This document shows positions 1 through 7,791 of a stretch of 58,641 nucleotides of DNA, one piece after another. Within the stretch, counting starts at the first letter, position 1, and each line of letters starts with the position of its first letter. The stretch comes from Colwellia sp. (GTDB taxonomy: Bacteria; Pseudomonadota; Gammaproteobacteria; Enterobacterales; Alteromonadaceae): assembly GCA_013215295.1 (NCBI GenBank), contig JABSOZ010000025.1, positions 1 to 58,641 of the forward strand. The letters are read 5' to 3'. Position numbers and translations under genes: made by a program. The notes under the pieces were generated by a model. It was not told the origin of the DNA, searched no databases, and was given only the letters and a program-made list of their open reading frames with translations.

Positions 1-184
1 GATGAAACACTAACGTTTTATAAATTTTTGTTGCAGATGTCTGATCTATTTCAGGAAGCTCGGCACCGTCATATACGCTACCGTCTTGTTTTAATACTTT
101 GAGGATGGGAATTTCAACTGAATGACCATCAATAAAGATAGGCACGTGAGTTTCCTGACTATCTTTGTATATACTTTTGCTCAT
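1..184 (-). CDS. bkdA1: 2-oxoisovalerate dehydrogenase E1 alpha subunit (partial, N-terminus only)
   Basis: Only about the first 61 codons are present; the gene runs off the left edge. They read MSKSIYKDSQETHVPIF at the start, then an ILKVLKQDGSVYDGAELPE stretch and KIYKTLVFH. This matches the N-terminal arm of the E1 alpha subunit of branched-chain 2-oxoacid dehydrogenase, which decarboxylates the keto acids of Leu, Ile and Val with thiamine diphosphate. The thiamine-binding core is outside the window. A GGAA element lies about 7 bases before the ATG. It follows leucine dehydrogenase by 79 bases on the same strand, so the two probably form one operon that deaminates and then oxidises branched-chain amino acids. 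The family call rests on a short segment. Confidence 0.75.
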   Translation of the reverse strand, partial: MSKSIYKDSQETHVPIFIDGHSVEIPILKVLKQDGSVYDGAELPEIDQTSATKIYKTLVFH

Positions 185-263
185 AATATGTTCCGTATTA
201 ACAAATAAATTTGCTGTGATTTCTTTAAAATAATAAAACTAATAGATTATTACTACTAACTGG

Positions 264-1310
264 CTAATCGGCTGATTTTTCAAAACGTTCTTGAGCTATT
301 TGATTGGCAACGACTTCCGTTGAATAACCGGTAGAATCTGATCTTTCAAAAATACTGGTTAAGGTTGAACCAATCAATTCAATATGGCATTTCAACGCTT
401 CTTTTCCTTCACCACTACGCTGATAAGCAATATCGATAATCCCACCAGCATTAATGACATAATCAGGCGCATACAAGACATTATTAGCGAGTAATATTTG
501 TGAAATTTCTGGACGAGATAGTTGATTGTTCGCGGCGCCCGCAATTACTTTAGCTGTTAATTTATGTAGCGTTTCAGCGTTAATAATACCTCCCATAGCA
601 CAAGGAGCAAACACGTCGGCTTCTACTGAATATATTTCATCTGGAGCAACGGCTGTTGCGCCTAATTCAGATACCGCTCTTTCAACATTAGCCGGAAAAA
701 TATCGGTAACAATGAGCTCAGCGCCTTCTGCCTTTAAATATTTGCATAGATGAAAACCAACATTACCAACGCCCTGGACGGCAACTTTTAAGCCTTTCAA
801 ATTATCACGTTTAAATTTGTAATTTACCGCCGATTTTAAGCCAACAAACACACCGTAAGCGGTAGATGGTGAAGGATCTCCCCCATGCTCGCTATCTGCC
901 ATTACACCAGAGACATATTGAGTACACTCGCTGATAGTGACCATATCTGCAACTGAGGTGCCAGAGTCTTCGGCAGTAATATACGCACCGGACAAACTCT
1001 CTATCGCTCGGCCTAACGCTCGTAAAAGTTCAGGGTGTTTATCTTTACGATGATCACCAATAATGACACATTTACCACCACCTAAAGGTAGACCTGCAAT
1101 GGCTGATTTATAAGTCATGCCACGTGAAAGGCGTAGTACATCTGTAAGCGCTGCATCATCACTTTCATAGGGCCACATTCTGCAACCACCAAGAGAAGGA
1201 CCTAAATTAGTATTATGAACGGCTATAATCGCTTTCAAACCGCTACTTTTATCGTTTACAAAGATTACCTTTTCATGATTATCAAACTCTAAGTGAGAGA
1301 ACATTGACAT
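264..1310 (-). CDS. ldh: Leucine dehydrogenase (Glu/Leu/Phe/Val dehydrogenase family)
   Basis: This 348-residue enzyme reversibly deaminates leucine, valine and isoleucine to the 2-oxo acids using NAD. The N-terminal substrate domain carries GLPLGGGK with catalytic Lys80 and Lys68 in RGMTYKSA, the same numbering as the Bacillus enzymes. The Rossmann domain has GVGNVG near residue 180 and an acidic residue (IVTD) that favours NAD. Length is typical. The start at 1310 is preceded by GGAAA at good spacing; an in-frame Met two codons on is an alternative. It is probably co-transcribed with the downstream E1 alpha gene. A divergent Lrp-type regulator across a 249-base gap is the likely controller. 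Confidence 0.93.
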   Translation of the reverse strand: MSMFSHLEFDNHEKVIFVNDKSSGLKAIIAVHNTNLGPSLGGCRMWPYESDDAALTDVLRLSRGMTYKSAIAGLPLGGGKCVIIGDHRKDKHPELLRALGRAIESLSGAYITAEDSGTSVADMVTISECTQYVSGVMADSEHGGDPSPSTAYGVFVGLKSAVNYKFKRDNLKGLKVAVQGVGNVGFHLCKYLKAEGAELIVTDIFPANVERAVSELGATAVAPDEIYSVEADVFAPCAMGGIINAETLHKLTAKVIAGAANNQLSRPEISQILLANNVLYAPDYVINAGGIIDIAYQRSGEGKEALKCHIELIGSTLTSIFERSDSTGYSTEVVANQIAQERFEKSAD

Positions 1311-1481
1311 ATTTTAATTTCCTATCTATAAACGTCAAAAATTTATTGAACTTCACAGCAATAAATATAATATAGGATTAATGATATCTCTTTTATAAAG
1401 GTTTTTTTATTCTAAAATGATAGAAAAATCAGCTGTTGAATATAAAATATACTTTAAATTGGTCTTTTTTAAGGATATTAT

Positions 1482-1551
1482 ACTCAAGGAAGTATTAGAC
1501 TCAAGGAGGTGTTAGGAGAAAATGACTACTAAATCGAAAATTAAGGATTAA
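1482..1551 (+). promoter_or_regulatory. Tandem 17-bp repeat and possible 9-codon leader ORF before the Lrp gene
   Basis: Two adjacent 17-base units, ACTCAAGGAAGTATTAG (1482-1498) and ACTCAAGGAGGTGTTAG (1499-1515), differ at two positions. The second contains a full Shine-Dalgarno sequence AAGGAGGT at 1503-1510, and AGGAG follows at 1514-1518. Downstream is a short frame, ATG 1522 to TAA 1551 (MTTKSKIKD), which ends 8 bases before the regulator's ATG. The repeats could be operator half-sites and the short frame a translational leader. Both readings are inference. Confidence 0.4.
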
Positions 1552-1559
1552 ACATTAAT

Positions 1560-2018
1560 ATGACTTTAGATGATATAGATAAGAAAATTCTGAAATTAAT
1601 TCAATCGGATGCAAGCTTGTCTGTCTCAAAAATAGCAGATCAAGTCAACCTCTCTCAACCTCCCTGCTGGAGAAGAATAAAACGTTTAGAAGATGAAGGC
1701 GTTATTGTTAAACGAGTTGGCATTCTCAATCATAAAAAACTGGATTTAAATCTTGTCATTTATGCTGAAGTGAAGTTAACAGCAAACAGTGAACTGACAG
1801 CGTTTGAAGAAGAAATTAAAAATATATCAGAAGTTACAGAATGTTATATCATGCTTGGTCAGGTTGATTTTCTGCTGAGAATTGTTACTAAAGATATCGC
1901 TTCTTATGAAATTTTATATCGACAGCAACTTTCAAAATTGACAGGGTTAAAAGAACTAACCACCAGTGTAGCAATGGGTGAAGTAAAAAGAACCACAGAG
2001 CTACCGCTAGATATATGA
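1560..2018 (+). CDS. Lrp/AsnC family transcriptional regulator
   Basis: A 152-residue protein of normal Lrp length. Residues about 2-60 form the AsnC-type winged helix-turn-helix (LDDIDKKILKLIQSDASLS, then SQPPCWRRIKRLEDEGVI). Residues about 65-145 form the RAM ligand-binding and oligomerisation domain. It is divergent from the leucine dehydrogenase/E1 alpha operon. In Pseudomonas the Lrp homologue BkdR occupies the same position and activates bkd genes, so control of branched-chain amino acid breakdown is the likely role (inference from context). The ATG at 1560 has only a modest AAGGA about 12 bases upstream, while the stronger Shine-Dalgarno serves a short frame just before it. Confidence 0.9.
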   Translation: MTLDDIDKKILKLIQSDASLSVSKIADQVNLSQPPCWRRIKRLEDEGVIVKRVGILNHKKLDLNLVIYAEVKLTANSELTAFEEEIKNISEVTECYIMLGQVDFLLRIVTKDIASYEILYRQQLSKLTGLKELTTSVAMGEVKRTTELPLDI

Positions 2019-2064
2019 ATATCTCGGTCGCAAGCAACCGTATCGCACATCTGACAGCACTTAA

Positions 2065-2085
2065 CCGTTTGTTGATTACAAACGG
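2065..2085. repeat. Hairpin downstream of the Lrp gene
   Basis: Perfect 8-base arms CCGTTTGT and ACAAACGG enclose a 5-base loop, 47 bases after the regulator's stop. There is no T-run on the plus strand, so it is at best a weak or Rho-assisted terminator. Nothing else is evident between 2019 and 2205. Confidence 0.3.
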
Positions 2086-2205
2086 CGAGACGTAAACTTT
2101 AAAAAGGCTAAAGCCAACAAGTGCTACATCATCTGATCAAACTAACTTAGATGATAAAGCATTCATTAAGCTATATAAAACACGGCATTTATAAATATTG
2201 TCTAC

Positions 2206-3000
2206 TTAATTATTTTTAGGAATTGCTTGATTGACATAAACATCAAAACGGTTTTTTTTCATTTTTATACTCGTTGATGGTTTTTTATCATTTAACGGTG
2301 GTGCGTAACTTGGACGTTTAACCACAACACGGTACTTGGCTAACTTCAATGCAGGTTCCAGTAAATCGTCTGCATCTAAGTCTTCACCAACCAGAGATTG
2401 AAATACACGCATTTCTTTTTTCACCGCCGCTGATTTTTCTCGATGCGGATACATAGGGTCGAGATAAATGACATCAGGCTGTTGAGTGAATTCCAATTCT
2501 TCAATAGTGGAAGCATGAACAAGTGACATTCTATTCGCAATATCACTGACTTCATTATTCAATTTTGCACGTTCTAAACCATTTTCTAAGAGTGCAGCGA
2601 CAATAGGCATGCGCTCTTTCATGGTTACTGTGCACCCTAAAGTCGCGAGTACAAAAGAGTCTCGCCCCAAACCTGCGGTAGCGTCTAGAACATGTGGCGT
2701 AAAGCCATGCTTTAATCCGATAGCTTTAGCGATATCTTGACCGCGTCCACCACCAAATTTTCGACGATGGGCAACAGCACCATCAACAAAATCTACTTTA
2801 ATACCACCTAGTTTAGGTTCATCAAGTTTGATCAGCTCTAATTGTTGAAAATTCACTTGCAGTAAAAAAAGTAACTGCGGGTGTTTAGCAGCAGATTTAC
2901 TATCGCCTATGTAGGCTAGCTGCCATTTTTTAGCAATTTTCTTCGCTAAATCAACATCGGTTTTATCAACATAACCTACGGCTATTAAAGACATGTCCAT
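2206..3000 (-). CDS. rsmJ: 16S rRNA (guanine1516-N2)-methyltransferase RsmJ
   Basis: A 264-residue SAM-dependent methyltransferase that modifies G1516 of 16S rRNA. Family landmarks visible are [13 protein letters not shown], the SAM-binding motif [20 protein letters not shown], and the catalytic-region [11 protein letters not shown] followed by KKEMRVFQ. Length matches E. coli RsmJ (about 250). It begins three bases after the stop of the Tag-like gene and is probably co-transcribed with it. In E. coli rsmJ lies directly downstream of prlC; here prlC is 2.4 kb upstream with other genes between. The start could be the first or third codon (both Met). Confidence 0.93.
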   Translation of the reverse strand: MDMSLIAVGYVDKTDVDLAKKIAKKWQLAYIGDSKSAAKHPQLLFLLQVNFQQLELIKLDEPKLGGIKVDFVDGAVAHRRKFGGGRGQDIAKAIGLKHGFTPHVLDATAGLGRDSFVLATLGCTVTMKERMPIVAALLENGLERAKLNNEVSDIANRMSLVHASTIEELEFTQQPDVIYLDPMYPHREKSAAVKKEMRVFQSLVGEDLDADDLLEPALKLAKYRVVVKRPSYAPPLNDKKPSTSIKMKKNRFDVYVNQAIPKNN

Positions 3001-3003
3001 GAT

Positions 3004-3714
3004 TTAACGCTCTACTTGAATATTGTTATCGCCAGTGGCAAAAGCAACAAGACGACTGAGCTGTGTGAGTGACAAATCGCATTCAGTTTGCCATTGATTA
3101 AAAGAGGCTTGAATAGCTGCTAAGCTCTTTTTACTTTGCAGCCCGCCATCAATAATATTATTCGCGCGAAAATAAGCTTCAATATCACGGGTCAATAAAA
3201 AGGTGTCTTTGCCAATAGCACGTAAAGCATAAGGCCCAGTATTACCACCTAAACGCTGGCCATTTTTTTTCAAGTAATCCCATAAACCAATCATGTTATT
3301 ACTCGGCCATGCAGCAATAAATTCAGCAAAACTTTTATGCAGGTTATTATCACTATGTATTTCATCAAACATCATTTGTGCGTTAGCTTGAATCGTTTTT
3401 ACTTTGTTATAATTACGAATGATTTTGGCATCGCTGGCTTTACGCTCTTGCATTTCTTCTGGCATCATTAATATTTTTGACAAATCAAAATCGAAAAACA
3501 TCTCTTCAAAGTTAGGCCATTTATTTTCTACCACGCGCCATACAAAACCACTTTGAAAAATCTTCTTGGTAAAGGCTGACAAAAGACGATCGTCACTGAG
3601 TTCTGCTACTAAATGGTCTTGTTGTGCTTCACCTAATAATAAGTTCAGCACAGCTGCGCCACCTTTACGTTCCGCGGCTCGCTGGTAGAGTGAATCTATT
3701 TTTTCTAGAGACAT
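3004..3714 (-). CDS. Tag-like (DNA-3-methyladenine glycosylase I family) protein
   Basis: About 236 residues if translation starts at MSLEKIDSLYQRAAERKGG (3714). The frame is open to 3774, but the extra 20 residues look non-coding. The middle part (SGFVWRVVENKWPNFEEMFFDFD, then KIIRNYNKVKTIQANA) follows the helix-hairpin-helix fold of Tag glycosylases, which remove 3-methyladenine from alkylated DNA. The catalytic Glu of E. coli Tag (in LEGQQAGLSW) aligns by eye with a non-acidic residue. The Cys/His zinc ligands at the ends of Tag are also not visible. It may therefore be a diverged relative with another substrate or no glycosylase activity. No clear ribosome-binding site was seen. Confidence 0.65.
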   Translation of the reverse strand: MSLEKIDSLYQRAAERKGGAAVLNLLLGEAQQDHLVAELSDDRLLSAFTKKIFQSGFVWRVVENKWPNFEEMFFDFDLSKILMMPEEMQERKASDAKIIRNYNKVKTIQANAQMMFDEIHSDNNLHKSFAEFIAAWPSNNMIGLWDYLKKNGQRLGGNTGPYALRAIGKDTFLLTRDIEAYFRANNIIDGGLQSKKSLAAIQASFNQWQTECDLSLTQLSRLVAFATGDNNIQVER

Positions 3715-3867
3715 AAGTATTCTATTTAAGTTGTGTGCTTTTATGAGGGAAAATATTAACACAGTGAAAGTCATAGTTGGAAAGCAAGTTACAGTTATTG
3801 TTCTTGAAGTTAGTCATTTTATTTCATAGCGGATTACAAAAAACTTTACTGTATAGTAAATAAACAC

Positions 3868-3900
3868 TTGAAGATCTAAATAGGAATGATTATCATTACC
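3868..3900 (+). promoter_or_regulatory. Promoter of the Ni-SOD operon overlapped by a Fur-type box
   Basis: TTGAAG (3868-3873) and TATCAT (3891-3896) are separated by 17 bases, which fits a sigma-70 promoter with a start near 3903. A 19-base Fur-box match at 3882-3900 (core AATGATTATCATTA) agrees with the consensus GATAATGATAATCATTATC at 14 of 19 positions, by hand alignment. It sits over the -10, where a repressor would block transcription. Confidence 0.6.
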
Positions 3901-3970
3901 CTTAAGTTGATTTGAAATAATCAATCGTAACTTGTTTAGTTGAAATTTATTTAACCGTGGAGGAAGAAAT

Positions 3971-4399
3971 ATGAGGCAGTGGCAACGTCTGTTGACTGAT
4001 GGTAATGAATGTTTCGATAATGAAAAATGGCTACAAGCAGAATACTTTTATAAAGAAGCCGCCTCATACCTAGATATTTTATGGGTTGCAGATAGTAGCA
4101 ATATAGAGCTCTTAATGGCATGGATAGGTTCATGCCATAACTTAGCCGTATTATATGAAAAACAGGGCAATCCGCAAATATCGTTAGAATACTTATTGAT
4201 CCCCCATCATAGAATGTTGGCTTTGAGTCAAAGTCGCCAAGAATGTGAGGATGTAAAACTTATTGCGCTAAAAGCACTAAAGTTGACTTTTATGCCCGTA
4301 CTTTTATTTTCAAAAAAATACGCGATTTGTAAAGATTGTCAAAAGGGCATAGAAGCATTTAAAAGTCAGCTTGATGAGAATCAAGGAACCATTCATTAA
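3971..4399 (+). CDS. Small TPR-like protein, first gene of the Ni-SOD operon
   Basis: A 142-residue protein without signal peptide. Helical pairs such as NECFDNEKWLQAEYFYKEAASYL and SCHNLAVLYEKQGNPQISLEYL resemble tetratricopeptide repeats, a protein-binding fold. A CKDC pair occurs near residue 120. I do not recognise a named family. The start has a strong site (GGAGGA) and is 68 bases after the predicted transcription start. The next genes encode a His-rich membrane peptide, nickel SOD and its maturation protease, on the same strand with short gaps. A role in SOD maturation or nickel delivery is possible but is inferred from position only. Confidence 0.75.
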   Translation: MRQWQRLLTDGNECFDNEKWLQAEYFYKEAASYLDILWVADSSNIELLMAWIGSCHNLAVLYEKQGNPQISLEYLLIPHHRMLALSQSRQECEDVKLIALKALKLTFMPVLLFSKKYAICKDCQKGIEAFKSQLDENQGTIH

Positions 4400-4430
4400 A
4401 GCAACATACCTTCTAAAATAAGGAATAAAG

Positions 4431-4622
4431 ATGAAAATATTATTGGTCATTATGACACTATTATTGGTCAGCATAAGTTTTGATAGCTTCGCACATGATG
4501 GGCATGACCATCACTCAAGTTATGCATCATTAATACATCTAATGTGGCTAGCACCTATTTTTGTTGGTTTAAGCTTTTTATACAGTAGAATTTTAAATCA
4601 GCTATACAAAATGGACAATTAA
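4431..4622 (+). CDS. His-rich single-pass membrane peptide in the Ni-SOD operon
   Basis: A 63-residue peptide with a Sec signal (residues 1-21, ending DSFA). Cleavage there would leave a mature N-terminus starting HDGHDHH. One transmembrane helix follows (about residues 34-52) with a short, positively charged tail. The predicted topology puts the histidine cluster in the periplasm, next to the membrane. Four His and two Asp at a free N-terminus look suited to binding nickel or another divalent metal (inference). It sits 31 bases after the TPR-like gene and 9 before sodN, so it is almost certainly co-transcribed. It is too small for a transporter alone; an accessory or metal-scavenging role is the best guess. 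Confidence 0.75.
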   Translation: MKILLVIMTLLLVSISFDSFAHDGHDHHSSYASLIHLMWLAPIFVGLSFLYSRILNQLYKMDN

Positions 4623-4631
4623 GAGGGCGTT

Positions 4632-5135
4632 ATGATGTACCAATTACTTAAAAAGTTAGATTACAAATTACAATTTGAAACTGCTGCTGCGCATTGCGAT
4701 ATACCCTGTAAAATTTATGATCCAATTTCAGCCCAAATTGCAGTTTTAACGATGATTCGATTAGTTGATTTATTAAACGAATTGCAAGAAAAAACACCTT
4801 TTAACCAAGAACAAAAAGTACAGTTTATCAGGTTAGTCGCACAAAAAGAGCTTCATGGCAGTAAAGTGAAAGAAGAAATATTGGTGATTTGGGGAGATTA
4901 TATTAAGGAACCTCAACTTGAGATGTTTCCTGAGTTACACCGGTTGGTGCACAATATTATGACAGAAACATCAAAAGCTAAGCAGATTGTGGATAAAGAG
5001 ATAACATTGTCTTTATTGGCTAAAGTGAATCGCTTTGCTGATATTTTCTGGCAAACAAAAGGACAATCAACTTTTGTTGCTCAATGCCCATATCCTCCTG
5101 CGCAATCGCTTGTTTACCCTTTGCTTAACTCATGA
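4632..5135 (+). CDS. sodN: Nickel-containing superoxide dismutase precursor
   Basis: A 167-residue precursor that dismutates superoxide with a mononuclear Ni centre. The nickel hook HCDIPCKIYDP lies at residues 21-31. His21, Cys22 and Cys26 become His1, Cys2 and Cys6 after a 20-residue leader ending TAAA is removed, as required for Ni binding. The rest is the four-helix bundle typical of the family. The 3' end overlaps sodX by ATGA, so translation is coupled to the maturation protease. A second Met at codon 2 is an alternative start. The probable promoter carries a Fur-type box, which suggests expression when iron is scarce. Confidence 0.95.
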   Translation: MMYQLLKKLDYKLQFETAAAHCDIPCKIYDPISAQIAVLTMIRLVDLLNELQEKTPFNQEQKVQFIRLVAQKELHGSKVKEEILVIWGDYIKEPQLEMFPELHRLVHNIMTETSKAKQIVDKEITLSLLAKVNRFADIFWQTKGQSTFVAQCPYPPAQSLVYPLLNS

Positions 5136-5431
5136 CTTTTTTAGGGTTTAAAATTTGGAAAGTCACTGGGCATAGTATGTTTCCACGAATACCTGAATCT
5201 AGCTATGTATTGGTGTGTCATTGGTTAAAAAAAATGAGATTAAAGCCAGAGCAAACAATATTACTGCATAGTCAGCAATACGGTGTGATCATAAAAACAG
5301 TGGCGTTAATTGACAGTAATGGTTTTATTTGGTGTAAAGGTGAAAACTTATCCAGTCTTTCTGTTGAAGAAATTGGCCCAGTGAGCCAACATCAAGTCAT
5401 TGGAAGAGTGTTGAGCGTATTTAAAAAATGA
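5132..5431 (+). CDS. sodX: Nickel-type superoxide dismutase maturation protease SodX
   Basis: A 99-residue S24/S26-type peptidase that trims the SodN leader so that the N-terminal histidine can bind nickel. The signal-peptidase box GHSMFP gives Ser15 as nucleophile, and Lys55 in GVIIKTV is the likely general base. A C-terminal GENLSSLSVEEIGPVSQHQVIGRV segment matches the family. No membrane anchor is evident, consistent with cytoplasmic processing. The start codon overlaps the sodN stop (ATGA). The 3' end lies inside a perfect inverted repeat that probably ends transcription. Confidence 0.93.
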   Translation: MTFLGFKIWKVTGHSMFPRIPESSYVLVCHWLKKMRLKPEQTILLHSQQYGVIIKTVALIDSNGFIWCKGENLSSLSVEEIGPVSQHQVIGRVLSVFKK

Positions 5432-5452
5432 GTTTCTTTAAAATACGCTCAA
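5411..5452. terminator. Inverted repeat between convergent sodX and prlC
   Basis: Perfect 12-base arms TTGAGCGTATTT (5411-5422) and AAATACGCTCAA (5441-5452) flank an 18-base loop. The left arm is within the sodX coding end. It lies between convergent genes and could act in both directions, but lacks a long T-run. Confidence 0.45.
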
Positions 5453-5478
5453 TATTAAGCATTATGTGATGAAGTTAA

Positions 5479-7524
5479 TTACCCCATAATCCCGCAATGT
5501 CTAAGTAAAGCATCAATTTCAGGTTCACGACCGCGAAAGGCTTTAAATAACTCACTGGGTTCTTGTGAACCGCCTTTTTCTAAGATATTGGTGAGGAAGT
5601 CATTGCCCACTTTTTCGTTGAAAACACCTTCTTCTTCGAAGCGGCTAAAAGCGTCAGCTGATAATACTTCTGCCCATTTGTAGCTGTAGTAACCTGCAGA
5701 GTAGCCGCCGCCAAAAATATGACCAAAACTGTGTTGGAAGCGATTAAAATCTGCCGCTTTTACTACAGAGTATTCATTACGTACTTGGTTTAATATTTTT
5801 TGAATGTAGTTGTCATTCTGATTATCGGGTTGGTAATCTTTATGCATTTTAAAATCAAAAATACTGAATTCCAATTGACGTAACATTTGCATCGCAGATT
5901 GATAATTCTTTGCTGCTAACATCTTATCAAGCATTTCTTGTGGTAACGGCTCACCTGTTTCAAAATGTCCTGAAATAAACGCTAAAGCTTCTGGCTGCCA
6001 GCACCAGTTTTCTAAAAACTGACTCGGTAACTCAACGGCATCCCAAGGAACGCCATCAATACCAGAAACGCCGCTGGCATTAATTTGTGTCAGCATATGA
6101 TGAATACCGTGACCAAACTCATGAAATAAAGTAACCACTTCATCATGGGTGAATAGTGCTGGTTTATCACCAATAGGTTTATTAAAGTTACACGTAAGAT
6201 ACGCTACAGGGTATTGAATATCACCATTAGCTAATTCGCGACGACTTTTACAATCGTCCATCCATGCACCACCACGCTTATGCGCTCGTGCGTATAAATC
6301 TAAATAAAATCGGCCACGTAAATTATTGTCGCGATCGAATACTTCATAAAACTTCACATCTTTATGCCAAGTATCAATGTTCGATATTTCGTTGATTTGC
6401 AAACCAAACAAACGATTAACGACTTCAAATAAACCAGCCACTACTTTGTTTTCTGGAAAGTAGGGACGACATTCTTCGTCTGAAATAGCGTAACGGCTTT
6501 GCTTCAATTTTTCACTGTAGTAAGGTAGATCCCAAGCTTGTAAATCTGTTTCATTAAATTCTGTTTTCGCAAATGCTTTAACTTCATTTAAATCTTGCTG
6601 ACCTTGAGCCTTTGATTTAACGGCGAGGTTTTCTAAGAAGTCTAAAACTTCATCAGTTGATGAGGCCATTTTTGTTGCGATAGATTTTTCTGCAAAATTA
6701 TTGAAATCTAATAGTTGCGCCAATTCATGGCGTAGTTTTAGCAACTCGTTCATAACGCCACTGTTATCGAATTCGCTGGCGTTAGGGCCTTGGTCTGAAG
6801 CTCGGGTAACAAAACCACGATATAACTGTTCACGTAGTTTTACGTTGCCGCAATACATCATAACGGGTAAATAACTTGGAATATCTAAAGTAAATAACCA
6901 GCCTTGTTTTTCTTTATCTTTTGCAAGTTCAGCAGCCGCTTCTATTGCGCTGTCGGGCAAGCCAGCTAATTCGCTTTTATCGATAATATTTACGCTATAC
7001 GCTTGTGTTGCATCAAGCAAGTTATTACCAAATGTTGAGCTTAATTCAGATAAACGGGTAACAACTTCACCGTATCGTTTTTTGTCATCATCATTTAAAG
7101 CGATACCCGATAGTTTAAAATCACGTAAAGCATTATCCATCACTTTCTTTTGGGCAATGTTTAATTGCTGATATTCGTCGCTATCTGCAAGTTGTTGGTA
7201 AGCTTGGTATAAGCCTTGATGTTGGCCAACAAAAGTACTGTATTCTGACAATAAGGGTAAACACGATTCGTATGCATCACGTAATTCGTCGCTATTAATA
7301 ACTGAATTCATATGAGAGACAGGTGACCAAAGCTTGGTTAATGTATCGTCAGCCTCATCCGTCGGCATGACTAAATTAGCCCAGGTAAATGTTTTTTCTT
7401 CTAGCACATTAGCAATCACTTTTTTGCATTCTGCTATGGCATGCTCAACAGCAGGCTTTATATGTTCAGGTTTGATTTGAGAGAAAGAGGGTAAATCTGA
7501 AGCGATTAATAATGGATTGCTCAT
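5479..7524 (-). CDS. prlC: Oligopeptidase A (M3 family zinc metallopeptidase)
   Basis: A 681-residue cytoplasmic M3 peptidase that degrades short peptides, including cleaved signal peptides. The zinc site HEFGHGIHHML is near residue 470, with the third ligand expected in the downstream EN/QFLENW region. C-terminal landmarks are FGHIFGGGYSAGYYSYKWAEVLSADAF. Length matches E. coli PrlC (680). It is convergent with the Ni-SOD operon. In E. coli prlC and rsmJ are adjacent, whereas here they are separated. A CCCTTGAAT sequence upstream on the minus strand recalls a heat-shock -35, but no convincing -10 follows. Confidence 0.96.
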   Translation of the reverse strand: MSNPLLIASDLPSFSQIKPEHIKPAVEHAIAECKKVIANVLEEKTFTWANLVMPTDEADDTLTKLWSPVSHMNSVINSDELRDAYESCLPLLSEYSTFVGQHQGLYQAYQQLADSDEYQQLNIAQKKVMDNALRDFKLSGIALNDDDKKRYGEVVTRLSELSSTFGNNLLDATQAYSVNIIDKSELAGLPDSAIEAAAELAKDKEKQGWLFTLDIPSYLPVMMYCGNVKLREQLYRGFVTRASDQGPNASEFDNSGVMNELLKLRHELAQLLDFNNFAEKSIATKMASSTDEVLDFLENLAVKSKAQGQQDLNEVKAFAKTEFNETDLQAWDLPYYSEKLKQSRYAISDEECRPYFPENKVVAGLFEVVNRLFGLQINEISNIDTWHKDVKFYEVFDRDNNLRGRFYLDLYARAHKRGGAWMDDCKSRRELANGDIQYPVAYLTCNFNKPIGDKPALFTHDEVVTLFHEFGHGIHHMLTQINASGVSGIDGVPWDAVELPSQFLENWCWQPEALAFISGHFETGEPLPQEMLDKMLAAKNYQSAMQMLRQLEFSIFDFKMHKDYQPDNQNDNYIQKILNQVRNEYSVVKAADFNRFQHSFGHIFGGGYSAGYYSYKWAEVLSADAFSRFEEEGVFNEKVGNDFLTNILEKGGSQEPSELFKAFRGREPEIDALLRHCGIMG

Positions 7525-7791
7525 AATACAGTTTTTTTATTAAATGATGATGTAGATGTAAGACCTCTACCTACACTATTCAAGGGTTATGGAACTTTTG
7601 TTTTGAGATGATACCAATAAATAAAAAAGTTGATGAATAAAGCATAAACATCAAAGGTGTTAATTTAGTGTTACCAGTCGATTATATTGTATTTTATTCG
7701 TGCCTCATCAAGTGATAAACATTTATTTTATCAATATTTTATTTATACTTAATAATGGCTTTAATCCGCACAACATATTTTTAGGGGTGAG

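Noticed and set aside
7525-7620. Heat-shock promoter for prlC
   Set aside because: CCCTTGAAT fits a sigma-32 -35 on the minus strand, but no CCCCAT-like -10 lies 13-15 bases further.
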